64,000 bases of DNA from Buchnera aphidicola (Kaburagia rhusicola ensigallis) (GTDB taxonomy: Bacteria > Pseudomonadota > Gammaproteobacteria > Enterobacterales > Enterobacteriaceae). Made by a program: the position numbers and the translations under genes. The notes beneath the pieces are model-generated. The model made no database searches. It was not told where the DNA came from and was given only the letters and a program-made list of their open reading frames with translations. This document shows positions 9,031-18,830 of the stretch, one piece after another (position 1 is the first letter of the stretch; the number at the start of each line of letters is the position of its first letter). Where the stretch lies: contig CP140040.1 of the NCBI GenBank assembly GCA_039830025.1, positions 272,001-336,000 on the forward strand, given 5' to 3'.

Positions 9031-10419
9031 ATGATATTATCATCTTTAACTGCTATTTCACCTATTGATGGACGTTATAATAGTCATACTGTTAAACTGA
9101 GAGAAATTTTTAGCGAATATGCATTCTTAAAATTTCGAGTAAAAGTTGAGATTTTGTGGTTAAAAAAACTGTTAACATTACATGAAATAAAGTTATTTGA
9201 ACGAGAAGATGAAAAAATTAATTTTCATCTTGATGAAATTATAAATAATTTTAATGAAAATGATGCTCAAAATATAAAAAAATTAGAAAAAACTATTAAT
9301 CATGATGTAAAATCAATAGAATATTTTTTAAAAGATAAATTGTTTAAAATTCTAGGAACACATCGTATCATAAACTTTGTACACTTTTCTTGTACTTCAG
9401 AAGATATAAATAATTTAGCTTATTCTCTAATGCTGAAAACTGCTAAAGAAAAAATTATCATTCCGATGTGGGAAAATATCATTAAAGAAATAAAAAAAAT
9501 TATATCTCATTATTATAATTTTCCTATTTTGTCTCGTACTCATGGCCAACCAGCCACTCCTTCTACTATAGGAAAAGAAATGGTTAATTTTTCTTATAGA
9601 ATAGAACGTCAACTAAAACAGTTAAAAAAAATCAATTTATTAGGAAAAATTAACGGTTCTACAGGAAATTATAATGCTCATTTTTCTGCTTATCCTAATG
9701 TAAATTGGCATCAAATTAGTCAAGAATTTGTGGTTTCTCTTGGATTGGTTTGGAACCCTTACACTACTCAAATTGAACCACATGATTATATTTCTGAATT
9801 TTTTAGTTGCATAGCCAGAGTTAACACAATTCTAATTAATTTTAACCAAGATATGTGGGGATATATTTCATTAAACTATTTTATTCAAAAAAATAATTCA
9901 AATGAAGTAGGATCTTCTATTATGCCTCATAAAATCAATCCTATAAATTTTGAAAAATCTGAAGGTAATCTCGGGCTTTCTAACGCTATAATAAACCATT
10001 TCGTTAGCAAGTTACCTATTTCTCGCTGGCAGAGGGATTTAAGTGATTCTACAGTATTACGAAATATAGGATCGGTAATTGCCTATTCAGTAATAGCATA
10101 TGATTCCCTGATATTAGGAATGCAAAAATTAAAAGTAAATGAAGTACAATTATTAGAAGATTTAGATAAACATTGGGAAATATTAGCAGAACCAATTCAT
10201 ACTGTAATGTGTAAATATGGGATAAGAGATGCTTATGATAAATTGAAGTTATTAACTAGAGGAAATAAAATTAATTCAGCTATAATTCATAGTTATATCA
10301 ATAGTTTAACTATTCCAGAAGAGGAAAAAATACAATTAATTCAATTAACACCCATGAATTATTTAGGATTAGCAACAAAATTAGCAAAAAATTTTAAAAA
10401 TCAACAGTACTATGAATAA
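9031..10419 (+). CDS. purB: Adenylosuccinate lyase
   Basis: PurB cleaves adenylosuccinate to AMP and fumarate, and SAICAR to AICAR. The protein has 462 residues (E. coli 456). The fumarase/aspartase superfamily signature GSSIMPHKINPI (about residues 294-305) and the catalytic-His regions TSEDINN and SRTHGQPATPS are intact. AAAGAGG precedes the ATG. No other purine gene is in the window; with a purA elsewhere this step would convert IMP to AMP, which is inference. Confidence 0.95.
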   Translation: MILSSLTAISPIDGRYNSHTVKLREIFSEYAFLKFRVKVEILWLKKLLTLHEIKLFEREDEKINFHLDEIINNFNENDAQNIKKLEKTINHDVKSIEYFLKDKLFKILGTHRIINFVHFSCTSEDINNLAYSLMLKTAKEKIIIPMWENIIKEIKKIISHYYNFPILSRTHGQPATPSTIGKEMVNFSYRIERQLKQLKKINLLGKINGSTGNYNAHFSAYPNVNWHQISQEFVVSLGLVWNPYTTQIEPHDYISEFFSCIARVNTILINFNQDMWGYISLNYFIQKNNSNEVGSSIMPHKINPINFEKSEGNLGLSNAIINHFVSKLPISRWQRDLSDSTVLRNIGSVIAYSVIAYDSLILGMQKLKVNEVQLLEDLDKHWEILAEPIHTVMCKYGIRDAYDKLKLLTRGNKINSAIIHSYINSLTIPEEEKIQLIQLTPMNYLGLATKLAKNFKNQQYYE

Positions 10420-10558
10420 TATATTTATGCCATCATAGCAACTTTAATATATTTCAAGTAACTATATTTTCTAATTAAATTTTGTTTTTAAATAAAAAAG
10501 AACAATAACTTATGTATAAATATCAATTTTTAAAAAAAAAATAGTATCTATAGCGTGC

Positions 10559-11169
10559 ATGGGATTTTGTGCGATGTTTTTTTCTGGATTATATCATGTA
10601 GATAAAAGACATGATATTTATTATAAAACACATAATAATAATCGATTTTGTTCTACTAAATTTATAAAGTCTTGGTCTAGCATAATTAAAAAGTCTTCAA
10701 AGAAGTATAATGTTGATCCGAAATTAATTAAATCTATTATTTGTATCGAATCATCTGGAAACAAAAAAGCTACTAGCCGTTCTCATGCTGTTGGATTGAT
10801 GCAAATAAAACCTTTAAGTGCTGGTAAAGAAGTGTATCGTTTTAAAAAAAAAGATGGTCACCCATCTGTTTATGATTTATATAATCCTAAAATTAATATT
10901 GACATAGGAACAGCATACATTCATATTTTACAAAATAGGGATTTAGTAGGCATCAATAATACAGAAATGTTAAGATATGCTACGATTGTATCGTATGTAA
11001 ATGGTTCAGATACGTTGTTAAAAATTTTATCTAATAATAGAAAAATAGCAGTAAAAAAAATAAATAAAATGACAAAAAGAGAATTTTTTCATTACATAAA
11101 AAAAAACATCCAGCCTTGCAAGCTTGGAAATATCTTGAAAAAATAATGATGATTTACGATTTGATGTAA
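10559..11169 (+). CDS. mltE: Membrane-bound lytic murein transglycosylase E, frameshifted at its 3' end
   Basis: MltE (EmtA) cleaves peptidoglycan glycan strands from the outer membrane. The catalytic Glu is in CIESSGNKKATSRSHAVGLM and the SLT fold runs to about residue 190. In the main frame the protein ends at 11146 with a non-matching tail. After the A9 run at 11098-11106 the next frame encodes HPALQAWKYLEKI and ends in YDLM at 11169, which aligns with the E. coli C-terminus ([20 protein letters not shown]). One extra A restores a 203-residue protein, the E. coli length. A second A10 run at 10532-10541 separates an upstream ATG (10512) with a lysine-rich start from the hydrophobic segment, so the signal peptide may also be split. 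I see no lipobox in the main frame. Confidence 0.85.
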
Positions 11170-11255
11170 TGCTAATGCGTTAAGAAACAAATCTATATAT
11201 GTAAAAATTTGTATAATTTAATAAAATATAAATTGTTGTCATAGGATAATAGAAT

Positions 11256-12050
11256 ATGGGTTTTATGAAAGGTAAAAAAATTTTGATTACTGGAATAGCA
11301 AATCGGTATTCTATTGCTTTCGGTATAGCAAAAGCAATGCATGCACAAAAAGCTACATTAGCATTGACATATCATCTCGATAAGGTGAAAGAAAAAGTGT
11401 ATTCTTTAGCACAAGAATTAGGAATTAACATTGTTTTTCCGTGCGATGTTTCTAGTGATGAAAGTATTAAAACATTGTTTTTTAATATATCAAAAAAATG
11501 GAAAAAATTTGATGGTTTTGTTCATGCTATTGCTTTTTCTCCACGAAATCAAATGTCCGGAGATTATGTTAGCAATATAACTAGAAGCGACTTTTCTCGC
11601 GTGCATGATATTAGTTCTTACAGCTTCGTTGGAATGGCTAAAGAATGTCGATCAATGTTAAAAAAAAATTCTTCAATTTTAACTTTAAGTTATATAGGTT
11701 CTAAAAAAGTGATACCCAATTATAATATTATGGGTGTTGCTAAAGCTTCTTTAGAATCTAATGTGAGATATATGGCTCATAGTATGGGAATTGACAGTAT
11801 CAGAGTAAATGCAATATCATCTGCCCCTATTAAGACTTTATCTTCATATGGAATAAAAAATTTTCGAAAAATGTTAAATTTTAGTAATAGTATCACTTTT
11901 AGTAATCACCCGGTTACTATTCAAGATATAGGTAATACTGCAGCATTTTTATGTTCTAATTTATCTAAGGGTATTACTGGTCAGACAATTTATGTAGATG
12001 GAGGATTTAATATTACTACTATGAATAAATTAGATAATGAACCACATTGA
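11256..12050 (+). CDS. fabI: Enoyl-[acyl-carrier-protein] reductase (NADH)
   Basis: FabI performs the last reduction of each fatty-acid elongation cycle. It is a short-chain dehydrogenase of 264 residues (E. coli 262). The N-terminal cofactor site is GKKILITGIANRYSIAFGIA; the active-site Tyr and Lys are in the pair SYIGSKKVIPNYN and MGVAKASLE. ATAGGATAATAG lies ahead of the ATG. The neighbour rnb follows as in E. coli. All fatty acids for the symbiont membrane pass through this enzyme if no other enoyl reductase exists. Confidence 0.96.
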   Translation: MGFMKGKKILITGIANRYSIAFGIAKAMHAQKATLALTYHLDKVKEKVYSLAQELGINIVFPCDVSSDESIKTLFFNISKKWKKFDGFVHAIAFSPRNQMSGDYVSNITRSDFSRVHDISSYSFVGMAKECRSMLKKNSSILTLSYIGSKKVIPNYNIMGVAKASLESNVRYMAHSMGIDSIRVNAISSAPIKTLSSYGIKNFRKMLNFSNSITFSNHPVTIQDIGNTAAFLCSNLSKGITGQTIYVDGGFNITTMNKLDNEPH

Positions 12051-12362
12051 TAAATCATTTTTTATTTTTTTGCATTTTTGCGTAGTTTAAGATAGTCCTA
12101 GTCTTACATATGCAAAAAAATTATTATTGGTTCTTATGTGCCTCGACCAAATATGAACTTTTATAGTATTAATGATAGTCATAGTGATTGATATCACATA
12201 TTTATGTCTATAAAATTACGTATAAGATATATAAAGTAGATAATATAGTTATTATGGTTAATGTATTTTTAACATTTTTATTTAAGATATTATCATTATT
12301 AATATTTTCATAAATATTGTGTTTGATGTGTTTGCTTCATTTTAAATACAGGATTTATACTC
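12051..12362. other. Gap between fabI and rnb
   Basis: This 312-base gap holds the long inverted repeat at 12064-12121 and otherwise AT-rich sequence leading to rnb. No gene is visible. Confidence 0.6.
12064..12121. terminator. Perfect 12-bp inverted repeat after fabI
   Basis: ATTTTTTTGCAT at 12064-12075 is matched exactly by ATGCAAAAAAAT at 12110-12121. The 34-base interval holds a further small stem (TAAGA/TCTTA). It starts 13 bases after the fabI stop and may act as its terminator or 3'-end stabiliser. Confidence 0.5.
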
Positions 12363-14303
12363 ATGTTTCGTAATCATCCATTGCTGTCACGATTAAAAAA
12401 AAAATTGCATTCTAAGATAACTCGTATTGAAGGAATTGTAAAAAGTACAGAAAAAGGATTTGGATTTTTAGAAATAGATTCACGAACTAGTTATTTTATA
12501 CCACCTCGAAAAATGAAACGCGTTATGCATGGAGATCGTATTATAGCTCAATTGAAAATTGAACATGCTCGAGAAATTGTTTGTCCAGAAAGGTTAGTAG
12601 AACCATTTTTGTCGAAATTTGTTGGAAGAGTTCAAAAAATAAAAAATACTTTTTATATAAAACCGGATTATCCATTTTTAAAAGAACTAATTGTTTGTGT
12701 TATTTCTGGTTCATTTCTGAACAACATTCGCACTGGAGATTGGGTGATGGCTGTATTAATTCAGCACAAATTAAGAGGAGATTGTAGATTTTCTGCTGAA
12801 TTAATTAAGTTTATTGCAGAACATAAAAATCCATTAGTACCATGGTTAGTGACTCTTTCACGACATAAATTAGACATATCAGAACCTAAATTAAATAAAT
12901 CTGAGGTAATTTTTCATGATCATCATTCAAGAATAGATTTGACTAATTTAAATTTTATCACTATTGATCATAGTTCTACAAAGGATATTGATGATGCCTT
13001 GTTTATAGAAAAAGAAGTATTAGGAATGTTTAGTTTAATTGTAGCTATTGCTGATCCTACTGCTTATATCCCTTTGGGAAGTATATTAGACGATATTGCA
13101 TTCAAAAGAGGATTTACTAACTATTTACCTGGTTTAAATGTTCCTATGCTACCTCGTTTTTTATCAGAAGATAAGTGTTCATTAAAGATGAACCAACGTC
13201 GCCCTGCTGTAGCATGCAAGATTTTTTTTAATTATGATGGAACTATATTACATGAAAAAACTAATTTCTTTTTAACGTGGATCAAATCTAAATCTCAATT
13301 GTCATACGAATCTGTATCTGACTGGTTAGAACATAAGGGAACATGGCGTCCAGAATCTCATTTAGTAGCTAATCAATTATCTTTATTAAATGAGTTATGT
13401 ATTTTAAGAACTCGATGGAGAAAAAAAAATGCATTATTGTTTAAAGAACGTCCAGAGTATTTTTTTAAAATATCAGATACTTTTAAAGTATTAGGAATTT
13501 GTATTGAATCTAAACGTATAGCTAATAAAATTATTGAAGAAGCCATGATAGCAGCTAATGTATGTGCGGCTCAATTATTGTCAGATAAACTAGGTTTTGG
13601 AGTATATAATATACATTCTGGATTTGAATCTATTAATGCAGAGTGCGCTGTTTCATTATTATCTAAATATGACCTTTTATTTGATATTAATCAAATTCAA
13701 ACATTAGAAGGATTTTGTAAATTACGACGTACGTTGGATGACATGTCAAATGAATATCTTAATAATCGTATTCAAAAATTTTTATCTTTTGGAGAAATAA
13801 ATAGTATACCAAGTCCTCATTTTGCTTTGGGATTACCAATTTATGCTACGTGGACATCACCTATTAGAAAATACGGAGATATAGTTAATCATCGTCTTTT
13901 AAAAATAATTATTACAGGTATTGGTGAAGCTCTTCCACCTAGTAATGAAATTTTATCAAAAATTACTGATATACGTCGTCGTATTAGAGTTGCAAAAAGA
14001 GACATAGAAAATTGGTTGTATACTTCTTTTTTAAAAAAAACAAATTGTGAAAATAAAGTTTTTAATGCTAAGATAACTGATATATTTCGTTCTGGAATGA
14101 AAGTTAAATTGTTGGAAAATGGAGCAAATGTATTCATACCAGCTCCCTTTTTACATAATGTCAAACATGAATTAGTTTGCGATAAAGAAAAGGGAATTGT
14201 GTATATTACTGGAAAGGAATATTATACTATTTCTAATATGATTCAAGTTGTATTAACGGACATAAAAACAGACACAAGAAGAATAATAGGCAAACCAATT
14301 TAA
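12363..14303 (+). CDS. rnb: Exoribonuclease II
   Basis: RNase II degrades single-stranded mRNA from the 3' end. The protein has 646 residues (E. coli 644). Order: cold-shock domains, the catalytic RNB domain with the metal ligands in DHSSTKDIDDALF (about residues 200-212), the ATWTSPIRKYGDIVNHRLL block, and a C-terminal S1 domain. It starts with ATG after ACAGGATTTATACTC. The protein is complete and all motifs are intact. Inference: it may be a principal mRNA-degrading exonuclease here. Confidence 0.95.
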   Translation: MFRNHPLLSRLKKKLHSKITRIEGIVKSTEKGFGFLEIDSRTSYFIPPRKMKRVMHGDRIIAQLKIEHAREIVCPERLVEPFLSKFVGRVQKIKNTFYIKPDYPFLKELIVCVISGSFLNNIRTGDWVMAVLIQHKLRGDCRFSAELIKFIAEHKNPLVPWLVTLSRHKLDISEPKLNKSEVIFHDHHSRIDLTNLNFITIDHSSTKDIDDALFIEKEVLGMFSLIVAIADPTAYIPLGSILDDIAFKRGFTNYLPGLNVPMLPRFLSEDKCSLKMNQRRPAVACKIFFNYDGTILHEKTNFFLTWIKSKSQLSYESVSDWLEHKGTWRPESHLVANQLSLLNELCILRTRWRKKNALLFKERPEYFFKISDTFKVLGICIESKRIANKIIEEAMIAANVCAAQLLSDKLGFGVYNIHSGFESINAECAVSLLSKYDLLFDINQIQTLEGFCKLRRTLDDMSNEYLNNRIQKFLSFGEINSIPSPHFALGLPIYATWTSPIRKYGDIVNHRLLKIIITGIGEALPPSNEILSKITDIRRRIRVAKRDIENWLYTSFLKKTNCENKVFNAKITDIFRSGMKVKLLENGANVFIPAPFLHNVKHELVCDKEKGIVYITGKEYYTISNMIQVVLTDIKTDTRRIIGKPI

Positions 14304-14518
14304 TATATATAGAACATCAATTTTTGTAAATTTTTATAGTTTCTAATATGTAATGAAGTCTATTTAGAAAAATGAACATTATATTTTTAATATTTAAAAA
14401 GAATTATTCCAACATATTTAAATATTTTGATATGTTATTATTTTATATTAAAATTATTAATTTTTATCTATTAGCTATTTAATATTTTATTTAATTAATG
14501 ATAATTTAGGAGTAAAAC

Positions 14519-15166
14519 ATGCATATTTCTGTGTTTGATTTGTCCGAATATATAAGTTTTTTTTTCAGCTTATTTGCTTTAGTTAATCCTATCGGAATGA
14601 TTCCAATTTTTACCAGTATGACTAATTTTCAGTCTATAGAGGAAAGAAATCAAACAAATTTTACTGCAAATTTAGCAGTAGTTTTTATTTTATTTTTTTC
14701 TTTACTTTTTGGTAACATTGTTTTAGATTTATTTAATATTTCTTTAAGTTCTTTTCGGATTTCAGGAGGAATATTAATCATTTCTATCGCATTTTCTATG
14801 GTAAATGGGAAGTTAATAGCCAGTATAAAAGATAATAACAACAAAAATGTACAAAACAGTTTTACAGATAGTATTGCAGTGGTTCCGCTAGCTATGCCTC
14901 TAATAGCGGGTCCAGGAGCAATTAGTGCTACTATCATTTGGAGTACTCACTATTCTAGTTGGATTAATACGTTAGGATGTACTATTACAATAATTCTCTT
15001 TTCGTTATTATGTTGGTGTCTATTCAAAATTGCACCTTTAATTGCAAATATCATAGGTGAAAGTGGAATTAATATTATGACTCGAATTATGGGTTTACTA
15101 TTGATGTCTATAGGTATAGAATTTATCGTCGCTGGTTTAAAGTCTATTTTTTTTAGTTATATTTGA
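14519..15166 (+). CDS. ychE: MarC family integral membrane protein (YchE-like)
   Basis: This is a six-helix inner-membrane protein of the MarC/YchE/YhgN family (UPF0056), 215 residues, the same length as E. coli YchE. Its sequence follows YchE closely (FALVNPIGMIPIF, SFRISGGILI, VVPLAMPLIAGPGAIS, TRIMGLLLMSIGIEFIVAGL). TTTAGGAGTAAAAC precedes the ATG. The biochemical function of the family is unknown. The gene stands alone between rnb and lipB. Confidence 0.88.
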   Translation: MHISVFDLSEYISFFFSLFALVNPIGMIPIFTSMTNFQSIEERNQTNFTANLAVVFILFFSLLFGNIVLDLFNISLSSFRISGGILIISIAFSMVNGKLIASIKDNNNKNVQNSFTDSIAVVPLAMPLIAGPGAISATIIWSTHYSSWINTLGCTITIILFSLLCWCLFKIAPLIANIIGESGINIMTRIMGLLLMSIGIEFIVAGLKSIFFSYI

Positions 15167-15306
15167 ATTTCTTTTTTATAGTTTTTAAGTCATAACTAAT
15201 TTCATAAATTTTGATGTAAAATAATTTTTTTAGATACTTTGTCGTGTACAATATTTATAATATTAAATGTTGTAGTCTTTTCATTTTTGATAGGTTATCA
15301 ATAGTT

Positions 15307-15933
15307 GTGAAATCTAACCTTAAAATTCGTAATTTAGGATTACGTCATATTAAAGTTATATCAAATTATATGAAATATTTTACTATTACGAGAGATAAAT
15401 TTACGTTAGATGAAATATGGTTAGTACAACACTATCCTACCTTTACTTTTGGAATTAGTGAAAAAAAATGTCGTTGGTTTATTCCAAAAAATATTCCAAT
15501 TTTATTTAGTAACAGAGGAGGAAAAACGACATATCATGGCCCAGGTCAGTTAGTAGTATATTTTTTATTAGATTTAGTACGTCGTAAAATGAAAATAAGT
15601 CAACTTATTTTATTAATGCAAAAAATAATATTGTCTACTTTGCAATGTTTTTCTATTCATGCATATGCTTCCAAAAAATTTCCTGGAATATATGTAAACG
15701 ATAAAAAAATATGTTCTTTTGGATTGCGTATTAAAAAAGGTTGTTCTCTACATGGTATGGCTTTAAACATTGATATGAATCTGTCTCCATTTAACTATAT
15801 TAATCCTTGCGGGAATAACATTAAAATGACACAAGTCATTGATATTCAACCTTCTTTAAGTTTTAGAATAGTTCAATCAGTATTAATAAACAACATTAAA
15901 AATATTTTTTATGATTTTAATGTAAATATATAG
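15307..15933 (+). CDS. lipB: Octanoyltransferase LipB
   Basis: LipB moves octanoyl groups from acyl carrier protein to the lipoyl domains of dehydrogenase E2 subunits such as SucB. The catalytic Cys is in INPCGNN and the Lys in ICSFGLRIKKGCSLHGMALN; the substrate motif RGGKTTYHGPGQLV is intact. The frame stays open upstream to 15244, but similarity begins at KIRNLGL, so I favour the GTG at 15307 with AGG 12 bases ahead; this gives 208 residues (E. coli 213). lipA follows on the same strand after a 125-base gap containing a 16-bp hairpin. Confidence 0.92.
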   Translation: MKSNLKIRNLGLRHIKVISNYMKYFTITRDKFTLDEIWLVQHYPTFTFGISEKKCRWFIPKNIPILFSNRGGKTTYHGPGQLVVYFLLDLVRRKMKISQLILLMQKIILSTLQCFSIHAYASKKFPGIYVNDKKICSFGLRIKKGCSLHGMALNIDMNLSPFNYINPCGNNIKMTQVIDIQPSLSFRIVQSVLINNIKNIFYDFNVNI

Positions 15934-15971
15934 TATTAATTAACGGTTATTAATAATTTACTGGTAATGCA

Positions 15972-16013
15972 TTTCAAAAATTTATAATATAAGAACGTTA
16001 TAAATTTTTGAAA
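15972..16013. promoter_or_regulatory. Perfect 16-bp hairpin between lipB and lipA
   Basis: The arms TTTCAAAAATTTATAA (15972-15987) and TTATAAATTTTTGAAA (15998-16013) match at every base around a 10-base loop. It lies 39 bases after the lipB stop and 45 bases before the lipA ATG. It may terminate lipB transcription, protect its 3' end, or control read-through into lipA. Confidence 0.6.
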
Positions 16014-16058
16014 GAATAAATATTGTTTATTAATACATATTGATAGGAAGATTAAAAA

Positions 16059-17036
16059 ATGCATGATAAAAAGTCAAAAAAATTATGTAACAAAAATATT
16101 AACACATTATATAAAAAAAACATATCAGTAAAAGTTTTGCCAAATTTTAGTGACCAAATTTTAAAAAAACCTAACTGGGTAAAAATTAAATTTCCATCTG
16201 ATACAAAAAAAATTCGTCGTACTAAATATACTTTGAGAAAAAACAAGTTAAATACTGTGTGCGAACAAGCATTGTGTCCAAATTTATTTGAATGCTTTAA
16301 TAAAGGTACAGCTACGTTTATGATTCTTGGTGCAATTTGTACTAGGAGATGCCCTTTTTGTGCAATAGACCATGGAAATAATCCATCTGTTATTAATTTA
16401 AAAGAACCACAACAATTAGCTAAAGCTGTAATAGACCTAAATATGAATTATATTGTTATTACTTCTGTAGTTCGAGATGATTTAAAAGATCGAGGAGCAG
16501 AGCATTTTTTAAATTGTATTCAAGCTATTCGTCAAAAGAAAAACGTTATAATTGAAATTTTAGTTCCAGATTTTAGGGGAGCTTTGCGAAATGCTATTAA
16601 AACTATTAGTTTATCTCCACCAGATGTATTTAATCACAATTTAGAAAATGTACCGAGATTATATAAATTAGTACGACCTGGAGCAAATTACAAAAAATCA
16701 CTAAAATTATTAGAACTATTTAAAATCAATAATCCAATGATTCCAACTAAATCAGGTTTGATGTTGGGATTAGGAGAAACTGAAAACGAAGTAATACAGG
16801 TTATGAAAGATTTGTTTAATAGTGGTACAAGTATATTAACTTTGGGTCAATATTTGCAACCTAGTATTGCGCATTTTCCAGTTCAAAGATATGTTGATCC
16901 ATTAGAATTTTTGCAATTTCAAAAAGAAGCATTATCAATAGGATTTGAAAAAGCTTTCTGCGGACCTTTTGTTCGTTCATCTTATCATGCTGAATTCCAA
17001 TATAAACATTCTAAATCTATTTTAAAAAATATATGA
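16059..17036 (+). CDS. lipA: Lipoyl synthase LipA
   Basis: LipA is a radical-SAM enzyme that inserts two sulfurs into protein-bound octanoyl groups. The protein has 325 residues (E. coli 321). The auxiliary cluster motif [12 protein letters not shown] (about residues 69-80) and the radical-SAM motif CTRRCPFC (about residues 95-102) are both present, as is the C-terminal RSSYHAE with the serine ligand. ATAGGAAGATTAAAA precedes the ATG. With lipB it forms the lipoate route for SucB. The gene ends 12 bases from the convergent pyrF. Confidence 0.96.
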   Translation: MHDKKSKKLCNKNINTLYKKNISVKVLPNFSDQILKKPNWVKIKFPSDTKKIRRTKYTLRKNKLNTVCEQALCPNLFECFNKGTATFMILGAICTRRCPFCAIDHGNNPSVINLKEPQQLAKAVIDLNMNYIVITSVVRDDLKDRGAEHFLNCIQAIRQKKNVIIEILVPDFRGALRNAIKTISLSPPDVFNHNLENVPRLYKLVRPGANYKKSLKLLELFKINNPMIPTKSGLMLGLGETENEVIQVMKDLFNSGTSILTLGQYLQPSIAHFPVQRYVDPLEFLQFQKEALSIGFEKAFCGPFVRSSYHAEFQYKHSKSILKNI

Positions 17037-17048
17037 ATTTTGAAACTT

Positions 17049-17753
17049 TTAAATTTTTAAATTAGAATAAATGTTTTTTAATACAATGGATGGATTTTTT
17101 AGAGATGTAATAGCCCTTCCAACAACAATATAATCAACATTATATTTTTTAGCTTGTTGCGGAGTAATAACGTTTTTTTGATCATAGCACATACTTTTTT
17201 GGAATCGAATTCCAGGCACTAATATTTTTAGCTTTTTTCCTAGGTTTTTTTTAACGTCTAACACTGTATTTCCTGGACAAATAATGCCATCTAAATTACA
17301 ATTTTGTGCTAATTTTGATAGAACTAACACATAATTTTGAATGGACATATTAATTCCCATATTGCGAATATCTAATTCATCAAAACTAGTAAGTGCTGTT
17401 ACACCCATTAGTAGCGGTTTTTTTTCATGGAAAGGTTTTAATGCTAACTTAGCTGAATGTAACATTTGTATACCTCCACAGATGTGTATACTAATCATCC
17501 ACACATCTAAACTAGCTACTGCTTGTATAGTTTTAAATATTGTATGAGGAATATCATAGAATTTTAGATCTAAAAAAATATTAAATCCCATTTTTTGTAG
17601 TTCTTTTATAAATTTGTTTCCAAATAAAGTAAACATAATCTTTCCTATTTTTAGTGCATAAATATTAGGATTAAGAGTATTTATTAGTTTCATGGCTTTA
17701 TTTTTGCTAACAAAATCTAAAGCAATAATAATAATTGGTTTTTGAATAGTCAT
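17049..17753 (-). CDS. pyrF: Orotidine 5'-phosphate decarboxylase
   Basis: PyrF decarboxylates OMP to UMP, the last step of pyrimidine synthesis. The protein has 234 residues (E. coli 245). The catalytic charge network is in FLDLKFYDIPHT (about residues 60-71), and the C-terminal phosphate site is VVGRAIT. It is convergent with lipA and divergent from ribA. Its presence implies a working pyrimidine route if the other pyr genes lie elsewhere. Confidence 0.95.
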   Translation of the reverse strand: MTIQKPIIIIALDFVSKNKAMKLINTLNPNIYALKIGKIMFTLFGNKFIKELQKMGFNIFLDLKFYDIPHTIFKTIQAVASLDVWMISIHICGGIQMLHSAKLALKPFHEKKPLLMGVTALTSFDELDIRNMGINMSIQNYVLVLSKLAQNCNLDGIICPGNTVLDVKKNLGKKLKILVPGIRFQKSMCYDQKNVITPQQAKKYNVDYIVVGRAITSLKNPSIVLKNIYSNLKI

Positions 17754-18230
17754 ATCTATTAGACTTATATTAGTGACACAAATTATTTTTTAAAATATTT
17801 AATATATAAATTACGAAACATTGAATTATAGATATTTATATATTTCAGATATTTTAACGAATTCTCGAGTTTTAATAATTCATTTTTTCGAAACATTTAA
17901 TGATTTTAAAATAGAAATATGCCATCATAAATAATATTATTATCTGTAATTAATGTTAATAAATGTAAAATTTATAATAACATCAATAAATTTATTAAAG
18001 AATATTTGTAATCTTACACTATGCATTTAATAATTCAGTTTTTATTTTTTTAAATTAATAAACTATATATTTATTTATTAAAAAATTATCATTAATATGA
18101 TAATTAAACATTATCAAAATTACAATATATATAATTTGTATATATTTATATTAACAAAGAAAATATTTTTTTACAAAATAATATAATTAAAAAATAAAAT
18201 TTTAACAAAATAAAAAAAAATGGAGAGTAT
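17754..18230. other. Gene-free divergent region between pyrF and ribA
   Basis: These 477 bases are very AT-rich and must hold the promoters of pyrF and ribA. I see no open frame, riboswitch-like conserved core or strong inverted repeat. An FMN riboswitch is not recognisable ahead of ribA. Confidence 0.6.
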
Positions 18231-18830
18231 ATGCAGCTTAAAAGGATAGCAGAAACTAAATTACCTACTATATTTGGTGAATTTTTGATGATTGTTTTCG
18301 AAGAGAAAAATGGAGGAAAAAATCATATTGCTTTAGTTTACGGAAATATCAAAAATCATCGTCCAGTTTTATCAAGAATTCATTCTGAATGTCTTTCGGG
18401 TGATGCATTATTTAGTTTGCGTTGTGATTGTGGCTTTCAGTTACAATCAGCATTAATGACTATTGCTCAAGCTGGTAGTGGAGTACTTATATATCACCGC
18501 CAAGAAGGAAGAAATATTGGTTTATCCAATAAAGTTCGGGCTTATGCATTACAAGATATAGGATTAGATACTGTTGAAGCTAATCATTATTTAGGCTTTT
18601 CTAAAGATGAAAGGGATTTTACTTTTTGCGCAGATATATTTAAACTATTAGATATAAAAAAAATACGATTATTAACGAATAATCCGTTAAAAGTAAAAAT
18701 ATTAAAAAAAAATGGTATTAAAATTATAGAAAGAATATCATTAATCGTTGGAAGAAATTCCAACAATTACAAATATTTAAATACTAAAGCAAAAAAAATG
18801 GGTCACATTTTACCAATTTTAAATAAATAA
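18231..18830 (+). CDS. ribA: GTP cyclohydrolase II
   Basis: RibA opens GTP to start riboflavin synthesis. The protein has 199 residues (E. coli 196). The zinc cysteines are in [18 protein letters not shown] (about residues 54-67), and the active-site region [22 protein letters not shown] is almost unchanged. AATGGAGAG precedes the ATG. In E. coli the gene neighbours topA, cysB, acnA and pgpB; none of these is next to it here. Confidence 0.96.
   Translation: MQLKRIAETKLPTIFGEFLMIVFEEKNGGKNHIALVYGNIKNHRPVLSRIHSECLSGDALFSLRCDCGFQLQSALMTIAQAGSGVLIYHRQEGRNIGLSNKVRAYALQDIGLDTVEANHYLGFSKDERDFTFCADIFKLLDIKKIRLLTNNPLKVKILKKNGIKIIERISLIVGRNSNNYKYLNTKAKKMGHILPILNK

Noticed and set aside
13889..14164. 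Antisense open frame of 91 codons in rnb
   Set aside because: Shadow of the rnb coding frame; no start signal or similarity. The same applies to other antisense frames inside lepA, mnmA, purB, gapA, phrB and rpsA.
17754..18230. FMN riboswitch upstream of ribA
   Set aside because: The conserved GC-rich core expected for an RFN element is absent; the region is almost pure A/T.
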